This document shows, piece after piece, positions 21,701-32,837 of a stretch of 64,000 bases of DNA. Where the stretch lies: contig OZ026846.1 of NCBI GenBank assembly GCA_964023205.1, positions 34,988,194 to 35,052,193 on the forward strand. The letters run 5' to 3'. The stretch is from Lutraria lutraria. Its lineage: Eukaryota > Mollusca > Bivalvia > Venerida > Mactridae. Position 1 is the first letter of the stretch. The number at the start of each line of letters is the position of its first letter. The notes beneath the pieces are model-generated. The model saw only the letters and a list, made by a program, of their open reading frames with translations, did not search any database and was not told where the DNA came from. The translations under genes and the position numbers were made by a program.

Positions 21701-24700
21701 TTAAAATGTGTACAATGGACGGCACAATCATGACACGTTGTTTGCATAATACAAAGAAATGAAAACAATATATGGAACATACACATTTTTCTGCTTAGCA
21801 TGCGCTATGTTACGTGAAAATCGACTTTGTAATGAAATACTTACAGCTTGTTTTATTCTTCTTATCGGCAAAAAAGGCTTCCTGCAATATCAATTTATAA
21901 CGGCAAAAGTCACGCGGGTTGTACACACTGTATCTATTGATATTTAGAAAGGAAGTATACATTCGAATTTCTTCTTTTCATTGAAATATCATTTTTTATA
22001 TCCTGTAAACATTTAAAGCAGCAGCGATACATATTTCATTAAAAAAACTGGATCGATATGACATATACGTGAAGATTTCCAAAATAACAATGTTTTGATA
22101 AATCTGCATTAGCTGCATGGGGCGTATGTGCTTAGCGCTTGGTTGATTATTGATAAAACCAAGGTACTCCAACAAATACCTTTACAATGTATATTGGTCA
22201 TTTTGGCAAATCATTTATATCAATGAAATAATTTTTTAATGGATACTTTTTTATTTTACTTATTAAAATTTACAGGTAGCTTCCAATGTTCATTATAAAA
22301 ATTTAGGTACATTTGTACTTGGGTGTGATTGTTATCACATACATACAATTATTATGCCAATTAAAGGTCTGTCAGATATAGCTTTATACACTGAATAACA
22401 AAACTTGATAGACCATTCAAATTTCAATAACTGACTTCAATGAATATCATTTGATGTTTTTATTTATAATGTTTGAATTCGTAATGGTTGACTATATACA
22501 TAAAGCTCTGCTATAAGAAATTCAATTTTGAATATCAATAGGTAATGATTAACAATTGTGAGTTTCTGTTATGTTCATCCTTATTGTATTGTATATATTA
22601 TATAATTTTTATATCATGACTTTGTGTATTTCACTCATATATGAATAATTTGACCATTATCTGTGTAAATATTTATGTGACTTATACATTTGTACTTGTA
22701 TTTTTCTCTGATATGGATTATATACTAAAAATTGTACATATCTGAATAAATTATCTATTCTGTTCTGTTCTGTTCTGCTAATGTGTAACTCAAAGATTAC
22801 AATTTGACTTCTGCTGAATTTGCAGCTTTATTCTATGATTGTGGAACAAACTCTGACTATGGCTTTGAAGGTCATGTTCAGCTGTACCTTCACCAGTATC
22901 CATGGAAACAAAACAATGCAGTTCTTCATTGAAGAAGATTACCATTCTAATGAAGATAAAACAATAAGATGACGATGTGTACTAAAGATCAGATATTACA
23001 GGCAGGAAATCAAGAGGTAGTTTTATTGTACGTAGTAGTTTTCCTTAATGTATATAGTGTAACCTCCATGAATGGTCACCTCTGAACAGCAGCCACCTCC
23101 TTATTACAGCCAGTATACTAGCAACCTAGATTGATGTTTTACTCTATTTTCACACTCCTCAACAACAACCACCTCCTTACAATAGCCATCCTTGTCATTC
23201 CCATTGGTGGCTGTTGTAGGGAGGTTGTGCTGTAAATTCTTATTGCTATTGTATGGAGACATATATTTCTGCATACACTTAAAGAGTTAATTTTCGTGAG
23301 AAAATGTTTTACTTTCATCAAGGACATCATGTATTCACAACTGTTAAAAAAATAGCTAAAACAAAAGACAATCCCACAATCCATTGCAATACTCAACAGC
23401 TGTAACCCAAAAAATAAATACGTAGAAAACTTTTTTCAGGTCATTTTTTTGTATACAGAAAAAAGTGCATTTCAAACTGTAAATACTGAAGTTGCGAATC
23501 TATGTATGTATATTCATGTCCTTTGCTTTCATATTTTTTTTCCACATAGGTGGGTTAGGAGATAGGGTTCCATTTAAGGTGCATCGCATGTTTCAAATAT
23601 GGGTTTAAATAAGTTTCATTGTAACACTTGCAAAACGAAGTCCGTGACCGTATGTTTTTTTTTCAAAATGTTTAAAGAATCTGTACTGCATTTTAAAAAA
23701 ATTCATTAGAATGTTTTTTCAGTATTGATGCGAATGAGAGGTTTATGTCTCATTTCTTGGCTTTGTAAATTGCCACCCCTACAAAGTTTGATTGGTGTCT
23801 TTTAAGATAAATTGACGGCAAAATATAACATTCTTGTATTTTTCATATTTGGAAATGATTCAGCATTGCAGTTATATAAATTGCATGACTTAAATTAATA
23901 TACAAAATGAATGGAGCAATGAAGGAATGAATGTGAAAATCAACAAAAAACATACCACTCCGCTAGGTGGCGCTTTTTTAGGGATTTCCATGGAAATATC
24001 ATTTGAATATATCATTTCTGCTTTAGTCAATACCTTAAAGGATGTTCATGCAAAATTTCTTTATTGTGCGTTGACTTCTGAAAAAAATGACCATTTTGGG
24101 TGAGGAAACCTGTGACCCACCTTAAAGTCGGAAAATAATCTAAATAAATTATGCAGAAATATGCCACTATACATGTACTAATGCCTATAATGAATGAATT
24201 TCTAACATAGTCAAATATCAACCCTGATAACCTCAAGTAAATCTTTCTGTATTCATTCTTTATGAACTAACATTGCTGGTCTTAAAGTGAAATCATCATG
24301 CAATCAAAGTACTGTAAGTACTAATGGAAACTGAACTAAAATTAAATAGACTAGTACTGCAACATAGAATGGGAACTAGTTTAATAATTGCATGGTGAAT
24401 GTAGTAAAACTTAGTTCTTTGGTCTGCATCAAAATTCATGCGCATCTAGCTATTAACGGCTATAGAAAGCTGTCTAACATTCTCTTTCCAATAATACTGT
24501 GGTAAAATTAAGATTTTGAACCCAGTCTTTGATACAACAAAGATTTGGGAACCAGTCTTTCATACAACAAAGATATGGGAACCAGTTTTTTGATACAACA
24601 AAGATTTGGGAACCAGTCTTTCATACAACAAAGATTTGGGAACCAGTCTTTAATACGTCAAAAATTTGGGAACCAGTTTTTGATACAACAAAGATTTGAG

Positions 24701-25250
24701 ACCCTGTTTTTGATACAACAAAGATTTGGGAACCAGTCTTTGATAAAACATAGATTTGGCAACCGGTCTTGCTATGCTGCTCTACTATAATGCACCTTTC
24801 AATATTTTGCCGGCCGGGAGGGGGGAGTTCAGCGGGCAGACCCAAGGGAATTTGACATTTCTAAAATTGTTATGTGCAATTCCCCACCCTAGAGACAACC
24901 GTATTCGTCTAAATCCCCACCCTAGAGCCTACTTGGTCTATCAAATGCAACATGGATGCAAAACCTGGCCAAAATCCATTGCCTGGGACCTGGAGTCATT
25001 AAGTTTATCAAATTCCCCCTTTCAGAAATGGGCAAAATATTGACAGGTGCATAATTAGGAAACAGTGCCGAAGCAACCAATTAGGGAATCAAGTTTGTTG
25101 ACTGGTTTTCATTTTCCAGATTTATCGTCTTAGCTCCAGTGGGGATTTCAGATATATATCACTGTTTGTTTATTGAATGTCTATCTATTTTCTAGATAAT
25201 CCAAGAAAAATGTTCCGCAGTAACCAAGAAAATCTTATGACCAGTTGCTG
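18706..25250 (+). CDS. Unrecognised small gene, start exon with two possible continuations
   Basis: The first coding exon, 18706-18807, follows a strong acceptor (TTGTTTTTTTGTAG). ATG at 18729 opens MKSSTSHLSDTAMEEPSHDT and the exon ends in phase 1 at CAG|GTATGT. Two downstream exons fit that phase. 22826-22932 (TTTGCAG acceptor) reads ALFYDCGTNSDYGFEGHVQL and ends at a stop, giving 61 residues. 25196-25250 (TTTTCTAG acceptor, CTG|GTAAGTAA donor) reads DNPRKMFRSNQENLMTSC and leaves in phase 2, so more exons would follow. These could be alternative 3' ends. A noncoding 5' exon may end at 18286 (TCTAAG|GTAGGT). I know no family for it. Two foldback elements lie in the first intron. Confidence 0.55.
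18990..19460 (+). repeat. Minisatellite, ~34-40 bp units
   Basis: About a dozen imperfect copies of 'atttctgagtttatatttac' plus 'ttctgtatgttcat'. Confidence 0.75.
19635..20285 (+). repeat. Minisatellite, ~68 bp units, about nine copies
   Basis: The word AATCATAATGCAATACTGTT recurs at about 19686, 19753, 19822, 19890, 19959 and onward. Between copies lie G runs of variable length, then GAAAAAGTGGCC and GAAGAAATGGCC. G-run length differs between units, as expected from slippage. Confidence 0.85.
21159..21930. mobile_element. TA-flanked palindromic MITE with ATTGCGGGAAGC motifs
   Basis: The ends CAGTGGATAACCCGCGTGAC and GTCACGCGGGTTG...CACTG are inverted, and homology runs inward for roughly 200 bp (21159-21345 against about 21735-21930, both with AACATAGCGCATGCTAAG or its complement). 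TA flanks at 21157-58 and 21931-32. The word TTGCGGGAAG appears at 21200, 21390, 21559 and 21585. No transposase. Confidence 0.85.
22500..22779 (+). mobile_element. Probable LINE 3' tail ending in (TTCTG)n
   Basis: A/T-rich 3'-UTR-like sequence ends 'gaataaattatc' followed by TATTCTGTTCTGTTCTGTTCTG. A short pentanucleotide tail after an AATAAA-like signal is typical of some LINE 3' ends. No coding part was seen. Confidence 0.4.
22933..24500. other. Intronic or intergenic stretch with a short dispersed repeat
   Basis: At 23050-23230 there is a repeat with 'acctccatgaatggtcacctc' and 'caaccacctccttacaatagcc', similar in style to 34310-34450. The rest is AT-rich without exons that I can support. 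Confidence 0.4.
24515..24775 (+). repeat. Minisatellite, 30-bp units, about eight copies
   Basis: The unit resembles 'caacaaagatttgggaacca' plus 'gtctttgata'. As 30 is divisible by three, the array is open in several frames and gives repetitive ORFs on both strands. I take these as artefacts. Confidence 0.85.
24800..25045 (+). repeat. Dispersed repeat with 'CCCCACCCTAGAG' words
   Basis: Starts 'ccggccgggaggggggagtt' and holds two copies of 'ccccaccctagag' followed by 'cctggccaaaatccattgcc'. It is locally GC-richer than its surroundings. Noncoding. Confidence 0.45.
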
Positions 25251-25704
25251 GTAAGTAAATAATATGTCTTATATATGATTTGAATTTTGATGAGATTATA
25301 ATGACTAAACACAGTCATTAATTAGTTCATGACTGGCATCACTATCTGACAGTATTGAACCAAGGAAAACTATTAAAAAATATTCTTAAAAAAACAATAT
25401 TGTGATGCTTGGAACTTTAAGGTCTGCGTTATTTATAAAAAAGATCAAGCTTGAAGCCAATGATTGTTTCTATTTGAACTAGACATTCAAAAAGGTGCTG
25501 CTAATGGGTGAAAATAATCAACCCTCATGTTGTTTGATCTTGGTTAGTTGATAATTAAAATTTAAAGCCAGATATTGTGCGATTTTATTAAACTGTCAAA
25601 GCTGCATAATTTCATGGTCAATGCTTGCAGTTATTTTTAGCTTTGGTAAGGTTTGATTACTTTCATGATTTGTTACACCGGTTGTTGTTATTAATGTGCA
25701 TGTA

Positions 25705-26720
25705 CAGGGTGTCCTAAAAGAAAGCTAACACTTTCATACATGTTTAATGTCCCTTTAAATTGCAGATTTATACATAATATATATTATATAGACATGTAGA
25801 TCAAAGATGTAAGTTTTTTTTGTGTATAATAGAACCTTATAAATATCTTCAGAATTTGAAATTTGATACAAATTTGAAAAAAGTGCATTTTTCATCCTTG
25901 ACGTCGTTTCAGTAATTAATGACGTCGACGTTTTTGATTTGACGACTTCATCCTCTTCACTTACCATACAAATACGATGAAATTTTCTGTCACTTATTAA
26001 AATACACATGTCTTTGTTGGACTTTCTTTACATTGCATTTGATTTGTTTCAATCACTGAAAGACACCGTATCTTTAAAGATGAATTTTCCAATTATACCA
26101 TGGCACGACATTGCACCCGCGAATTTCTCACTGCTGTGTATACGTAGTGATCTCCCCGCCAAAGAATGAGGTTGCTTTTGAAAATCAAGTTTGTTAATGT
26201 GCCCAAAAAGAAGTCCCCTACTTACAAAACATGTGGTTCATACAGGATGGTTGTACGGCACATACATATCAACAATATGTTCAGTGATTGAGTAATATTC
26301 AGATGATATAGGTGGGAGATTACGGAATATCTTGACCCGCGCATAGTCTTGACCTAAATCCATGCGACTTCTTTCTGTTGGAATATTTTTCAAAGGACCA
26401 TAGTCCTAAGCCATTGAATAAAGAAATGCTGTTGAAGTGTTTACGTATTTCATCGTGCGTGTGTGATAAGTAAGGAGGATGAAAAGTCGTCACATAAAAA
26501 ATGTCATAAATTACTAAAGCGACGTCAATGATGAAAAATGCACTTTTGTTTTCAAATTTGTATTAAATTGCAAATTCTGAAGATATTTAAAAGATTCTCT
26601 TACACACAAAAAACTTACATCCTTGATCTATATAATCTATATAAATATTATGTATTCATCTGCAATTTAAAGGCACATTAAACATGTATGATAGTGTTAC
26701 CTTTCTTTTGGGACACCCTG
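25705..26720 (+). mobile_element. Tc1/mariner-superfamily element, TA-flanked, decayed
   Basis: CAGGGTGTCC(T/C)AAAAGAAAG at the left and the complement at the right (CTTTCTTTTGGGACACCCTG) are bounded by TA (25703-04 and 26721-22). Inverted similarity extends about 280 bp inward on each side. Transposase traces on the plus strand lie at about 26235-26460. Length 1016 bp. Confidence 0.88.
26235..26460 (+). pseudogene. Tc1/mariner transposase remnant
   Basis: The plus strand keeps FIQDGCTAHT (second catalytic Asp region) and, in another frame, SLDLNPCDFFLLEYFSKD (third catalytic position as Asp), followed by NKEMLLKCLR. Stops separate the pieces. The N-terminal DNA-binding part is missing. Confidence 0.8.
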
Positions 26721-26864
26721 TATTTAATGATACGTACGCAACATAATATTATGTAAACATGCAGAATGGAACATTCCCTAACAGTAAAATAAACAAAAAC
26801 TATCAACTGTGGTTAGAAGCTAAAAATAATCGCATACAGCGACCATGAAATTATTATACACCCA

Positions 26865-27110
26865 GATATAAAATATATGGGGGCTATATTGGATTCACGC
26901 TTGATGGTCGGTCCCTCCGTCTGTCTGTAGACACAATTTGTCCGGACAAATTCTCAGCAACTACTGACAGGAATTCAATGAAACTTCACAGAAGTGATCA
27001 GTAGTTAGCCTAGTTGTGCATGCATTACAAGTGTAAGCTTGTCTTGTTCAGCTAAATTTTCACAGAGTTAAGACCCATTGTTATATAATGAATATTTAGA
27101 CAGGATATTT
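26865..27110 (+). repeat. Dispersed repeat with 'GTCTGTAGACACAATTTGTCCGG'-like words
   Basis: Holds 'tgggggctatattggattc', 'cctccgtctgtctgtagac' and 'caattcaatgaaacttcac'-like wording. I associate it with bivalve dispersed repeats. Noncoding. Confidence 0.45.
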
Positions 27111-27312
27111 CTAAGCAAGCAATTTGCAGGTGTTAGAAATATGAAAATGCATTATATTTCCCTGTGTAAAATGTAACAATAACTGTGTCAAGGCGGCATC
27201 TGGGGGTATTCTCCACCTTCAGTGATAGTTCTGTTTCAACAGGTTAATAAAATCACACTGTACCAGCAGATGTCCACCTAGTTTGTAAGAAGTCTATGAT
27301 ATGAAGTATTTT

Positions 27313-27905
27313 CTAGACAAATTATACTTACGAGTACAAATGTATTTGTTTATTATAGCTGTTTGCGAGTACTTACTATAGTATCTATTACTAGTGGCTA
27401 ATCCTGGCCATTTGATTGGCTAATGGTGATTTCGGTCATTTTTGATTGGTCAGTCATTAGACTGTTCGACTGAATCTGTTCGTCTGCTGTGTTGTGGAAA
27501 CGTAAGTAAGTATTATAGGCATCGTTCTATGATGTTAACGTGGCATAATATCGGAAACATCATTTATTTAGATGTAAGTTTCATGTGGTTGTATCATATC
27601 CGACTATGGTGGATTTGGTAGTATTTAGGGTGTACTTGATTCCATCGATGTATGGTATGTTAATACCATGTACATGTGAACTATATACATGAATGTTTTC
27701 ATTTGTCAAATACTCATGATTGTCAAAATATGTGTATTATCTATAACTTGTAAATATGTTATACTCTTCATAATGGAGGAATGAATAAAGTAGACGGTCA
27801 ATAATATCCTTCATGAAAAAAGCAACTTCATGTAAAAAAACATAAACCAATGCTTCTTGTAATTCGTCTACCTATAACGTTTCGTTATAGTTTTTCTTGT
27901 TATAC
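27313..27905 (+). repeat. Dispersed element copy 1 (partner at 60173-60718)
   Basis: Shares with 60173-60718 the words 'aatcctggccat', 'ttggctaatggtgat', 'gtgaactatatacatgaat', 'caaatactcatgattgtca' and 'cataaaccaa'. Both copies begin with TAGACRAATTATACT and end with TAATTCGTCTACC, a short terminal inverted repeat. A stem-loop (CTATAACG-TTT-CGTTATAG) and TTTTTCTTGTTA follow. Noncoding. Confidence 0.7.
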
Positions 27906-27934
27906 CTTCAGCATCTATAATGCAGGAGACATAC

Positions 27935-28330
27935 AGTGATTGTCCTGTCTGTCCTTCCATTCTTTCATCCATCCATACGAGAACACCTGAATACTTATAC
28001 ACTTATCATTCACATAGACACTTAGCCAGTTACTTGCTTAGTTATGTATGATACAGGAGGCATAATTATGGTGATTGCCCTGTCCGTTCATACAAGGTTA
28101 AGTAGATTTTACCATTTCATCTAGCACCAACACTGTTATTTACTAGAACACTTGAATTCTTATACAGTTGTTGCCTATGACATTCTCAATCTACCCATAT
28201 CAACCAACCTCACTTTGACCTTGACATAATTTGAACTCAGAATTGTTCAAATGGACTTTTCTTGACAAGCATGCCACAAGGGTATATGCAATGAATGAAC
28301 ACACTGAAGTCACAGCATCTTGTTGTGTCT
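27935..28330 (+). repeat. Dispersed repeat copy (partner at 54676-54930)
   Basis: Shares 'ggttaagtagattttacc', 'ctagcaccaa', 'ctttgaccttgac' and 'acaagcatgccac' with 54676-54930. Noncoding. Confidence 0.65.
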
Positions 28331-28984
28331 GTAGTATTCATATATAATAAAGTTCTAAAAGTTGTTGATTTCTGAGATAATGTCAATAAAACCAAGAAAC
28401 ACTAACTTAGGTCTATTGTGCTGTAGATACCTGTATGAAGTTATTTCTGTTTTATTTTTTATCTGATGTTTTTGTAGGTGATACAGGATACAATCTTGGA
28501 TGTAGGTTTGGTTTACTGTGAAATCTTTCAACACAACAATGGAAAACAAACAACTTGGTTAGAGAAATATCTTCAATAAGACAAATTTTGTAATCGCCTT
28601 CTTTCAGTTCATTCATTCTGTATCATTAATATATGAATTTATAATTGAGTGAAACATTACCCTTACATGTTTGTTACATATATTTAGTTTGATTCAGATT
28701 TAAATTGGGACATGTGTTTATAGCAGATACAACTTTTTACATCTTTTTTGGACTCTACATGATTATTGTACTTGATCCTTGATGCTGATCTTGATGTTAA
28801 ACTAAAAGTATACTGGGTATCATAATTGAATTTAATATTTAAATATTATTACTTTCCTAAGGAAGAGCATTATTGTATGCAAGAATGACATTGACACAAA
28901 AACATGGGAAATTGTCATAGGCATAATCAATTTGCCAAAAATGAAAATTCTTAATTTCTGCCTGTGCATTGTTTATACTTGTAT

Positions 28985-29100
28985 TGTTCAACCTCTCCAA
29001 GAGCCGCCTTCTCTTGAGCAACAAACTCCCTACGAAAACAGTATAATTTAACTATTAATTCAACCTCTCAACAACAACATAATTTGCTACTCCAAGATCA
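28985..29100 (+). repeat. Short dispersed repeat (partner at 42350-42490)
   Basis: Shares 'caacctctcca-gagc-gcc', 'cttgagcaacaa', 'atttaactat-aat' and 'ctcaacaacaac' with 42350-42490. Confidence 0.6.
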
Positions 29101-29135
29101 AGTTTAAAATAAATGCAGCTTTGACAGAATACTTA

Positions 29136-29328
29136 GTTCCCACATCTACAACATTTACCTCCCTTGTTTTGAATTGGCAGCCATCTTGAAAGTCAAATTT
29201 CTTATGTGTTTGTCAGAAAAAACAACTCAATCATAAGCATATCAGGTTTAAGAAAATGTAAATATCTTCTATCAATTCTGCCTTTCAAGATGGCCACCAA
29301 TTGAGGTAAATATTGTAGATGTGGGAAC
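29136..29328. mobile_element. 193-bp palindromic MITE, TA-flanked
   Basis: The ends GTTCCCACATCTACAA and TTGTAGATGTGGGAAC are perfect inverted copies. Inverted similarity continues through 'ccatcttgaaag'/'ctttcaagatgg'. TA lies at 29134-35 and 29329-30. Noncoding. Confidence 0.9.
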
Positions 29329-30011
29329 TATGTATACTTGTTTATTAGTCTGCAGCCCCTATTATAATAAGAATTTTAGAAACTCTGGCTAGAAAAGGGT
29401 TACTTGGACATATATCTATTATGAGAGTTTAAGTGAGGATCGAAGTGCACGAAGTACAATTTATTCTGAAAAATGTTTGTCTGTTGCATTAGAATCATTC
29501 AGGTAGTCATAAATGACTTTTCTGACCATATATTGTATTATTGAAGAACTTTTGTCATAATATCATTACAAGTGTATAAATAAACTGTTAGACTTGGTTT
29601 TTTGTTAGCATTTTTTATTCAAGACAATCAGCAAACTTGTGACAAGTAAATATTAAATCATCTTACACAAAATTTTATAAGCATCACATCATAAGTAAGT
29701 AAATATATCTGAAGAAAGCAGAAGTAAAAAAAAAAGAAAAATTTGCCCACAAAGACGGCAAAATTCTCCATAAGTGCATACACTTAATACAGACCACCAA
29801 ATGTGTAAGGGTCGGCCTTGTGTATCTCATTTTCAACATATTCTTCCTAAATTATCACACCACATTATTTTTAAAATATTCTATTAAACATATTACATTA
29901 CATACAAATATTACATCCCTTAATTATTGCATTATCACATCACATCAAAAATATTCTATTTAACAATCATATAATTATTTATACACAATTAATACATCAA
30001 GAAATATACTA

Positions 30012-31410
30012 CTCCAAAATTTGATAAAGAACACTTATTCAATGATTATATATTTCTGTCTTGACAAAACTTATAACATACTTATAAATGTCCCTTTGTA
30101 AAACATGCATATTTTTTCATATAAGCTACATGACTATCAACAAAATGTGTTCTATTGATTTTTAACCCGTTTCTTCTCCATATTTATAAAACAGTTTATT
30201 TGCATGTGGTAAGTATGAATATTTGAAGTAATTATTCAAATCTATAGCTACGTTACAGAAAAACACAAAATGGGGTGGATGTCCATTGAGGAAATTTTTT
30301 AAGGGCCAGCGCTGTCGGCCTTATTCAGCAAGGATCCCATACTTACAGGTACATTTACATTTTAATTAATATTTAATTTACTTAACACATCAAGTAAAAA
30401 CAAACCACTAAGTTAACATATGAAATAGCTGTGGTTAAGTTTTATAGAAAAGTATTATGATATGTCTTATAATGTGCCCAGTCTGTAATGCTGCAGTATT
30501 TAGTGATATATCTACCTTTATTAAACGAAAGAAAAAAAAACATACTATTTTTATCTTAGAACTTCCAATTTTTCTCCAATGTCACCAAAAAGTATTGAAT
30601 GTAATTAACTTGTAAAAATTTATAGTGAATTAAGTTACGGTTTAAAGTAACTCATTAAATTCAATCTGGTAGTATGCTATCATTTCAAGTAAGTCATTGC
30701 AGCTGTCAAATGTATTCATGAAAATTTAGTTAGTGGAAAATATAAGTGTATATTAATGTCTTTTCTACATTGCCAGAATCTTTGAAGTTTGTAAGAAATG
30801 ATTGCTTGACTGAATGCCAAATATATTTGACAGCTATAATGATACACGTAAAATGATAGTAGTATGGGAGCCCTCACTGAATAAAGCTGATGCAGGCCCT
30901 TTCCTCAATGGACACCCATCTCATTTTGTTTTTCTGTAATGTGGCTTGACATTCTAACGATTTGAAAAATTATTTCAAAGATTCATACTGTACTTTCCAC
31001 GTGCTGCACTTGCAAATTATATGTTTTATAACTGCGGAGACATAACAGGGTAAAAAATCAATAACATGCATTTTTGTTGATAGAGTCATGTAGCTTGACT
31101 TGTTAGAGATGTGCACTGAAAAGTTGGGCTCCAAATATAAAAAAAAATAATCATATAAAATATACATATTTTACTAAGGGGACACTATAACTTAAAGTTT
31201 TCTTAATTGTAGATACTATGATAACTATAATCTTATGATATACGATACGTACAGATATGCTTCAATGGACAAATATTGGTTAATTTTTTCACTGGCATAA
31301 TTATGATGCCTAAATGACCAATTTTTAATCAAATCTAATCATCAGTAGTATTAAAAGTTTTAAGCAATTACTTCGAGCAATATTGCTAGTGAACCTTATC
31401 AAATTTTGAG
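30012..31410. mobile_element. Element A: 1.4-kb TA-flanked foldback, no transposase
   Basis: The ends CTCCAAAATTTGATAA and TTATCAAATTTTGAG are inverted and TA-flanked (30010-11 and 31411-12). Inverted similarity reaches far inward, for example 'ggatgtccattgaggaaa' at about 30281 against 'tttcctcaatggacaccc' at about 30901. The termini match those of element B at 31630-33118, so the Tc1-type transposase of such elements could mobilise it. Confidence 0.8.
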
Positions 31411-31920
31411 TAGTATACATGTAGTTATAATATCCAATGTGATGAAGTAAGTAACAAATGTCAGATACTTTCTTAGTTGTATACAACTAGAGCTATTAGC
31501 CAGTATCTTGAACCAGTCACCTTATCACCCTTGTAATATCTTAATTATAATAGCCATATAATGCAAGACATGTCTAAGTCTATGAAACTATAGGTAAGTG
31601 ACTTTAAGCTTACATAGTTATACATACTACTCAAAATTTGATAAGGATCACTTTTTATTCTGTATGGCATTATCGTCAATTTTGGATTTCATACATAAAA
31701 TATGATTTTTGGTTATTTTTCAAAGATACCTGCACATCATGAGTGCAATATGTAATCCATACATTGAATCATTCGAGCGTAACGAGCGTCAAAATGAGGA
31801 TAGGGTCAAAATTAGACATTGGGGAATACAAACTTTGAGGAAAATGCGCAAAAGTGCTAAATTGTTTTTAGTATCGATACTGACATCCTTGTGCGTCAAA
31901 AACAGCCTGACATCGACTTC

Positions 31921-32510
31921 TCATGCTTCTACTGAGCCGTGGAATATTAAATTGTGGGATTCGAGCCCGTTACTCCGGAGGTTCCTCTCTGAGCTGTCTG
32001 GTGGTTGTTGGCTGGACAGGACGCCCAGATATCGCTCTCTGTAGCATATTCCGACGTGTTCGATGGGATTTAGGTAGGGAGATCGAGCGGGCCAGTCCAT
32101 ACGAGCAATAGTCTCCCTTTCAATGTACTGATTGGTGTCTGTGGCCCTATGAACATGGGCATTATCGTTCATGAAAATGAACTTCGGACCAATAGCACCT
32201 GCATATGGGCGAACATGAACTCCCAAGATCTCATTTCCGTACCTCACAGCTGTGAGAGTGCCATTTTCAACGACTAGTCGGTTTGTTTTTCCCTGGACGC
32301 TAATGCCTGCCAAAACCAAAAATGAGCCACCACCATAGCGGTCATGCACAGCAATACAAACTGGCTCAAAGCGTTCATTTCTCCTTCTCCAGACTCTAGC
32401 ACGTCTATCTGTGAAGTTGACACAGAACCTGGACTCGTCAGAGTATAATACAGGGGTGCAGTCTTGTAGGGTTCATCTAACATGACCATGAGCCCATTGT
32501 AGATGCTCTC
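31921..32510 (-). pseudogene. Tc1-type DD34E transposase, C-terminal two-thirds
   Basis: Minus-strand order: EHLQWAHGHVR then a nonsense codon, VLYSDESRF (first catalytic Asp), HDRYGGGSFLVLAGIS, FMNDNAHVHRA (second Asp) and SPYLNPIEH (Glu). There are 34 residues between the second Asp and the Glu, the DD34E spacing. The frame slips around 32270-32350 and the N-terminal helix-turn-helix is absent. Confidence 0.88.
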
Positions 32511-32837
32511 TAACATGCTTCGGTCGACAATGGACCTACAAACCATTGTAAATGGCACGTTAATGATATCTTGGAAGTTCATGTTCGTCCATACGCTGGT
32601 GTTACCTGTCCAGAGTCCATTTTCATGGACGATAATGCTCGTGTTCATAGGGCCACTGACACCAATCAGTACCTTAAAAGGGAAACTACTGCTCGAATGG
32701 ACTGGCCCGCACGATCTCCTGACCTAAATCCCACCGAACATGACTGTGGTATGCTGCAGAGAGCGATATCTGAGCGTCCTGTCCAGCTAACATCCACCAG
32801 ACTGCTCAGAGAGGCACTTGCAGAAGAATGGGCTTGA
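32500..32837 (+). pseudogene. Inverted second copy of the Tc1-type transposase C-terminus
   Basis: The plus strand reads VHVRPYAG, FMDDNARVHRATDTNQYL, ARMDWPARSPDLNPTEH and LLREALAEEWA. It keeps the second Asp and the Glu with the same spacing as the minus-strand copy but differs at many positions, so the two halves have diverged or came from different copies. A deletion near 32555 removes about 19 bases relative to the other arm. Confidence 0.85.

Noticed and set aside
24545..24845. Repetitive ORFs on both strands (QRFGNQ-type and SKTGSQI-type repeats)
   Set aside because: Produced by the 30-bp minisatellite, whose unit length is a multiple of three; no splice sites or start context.
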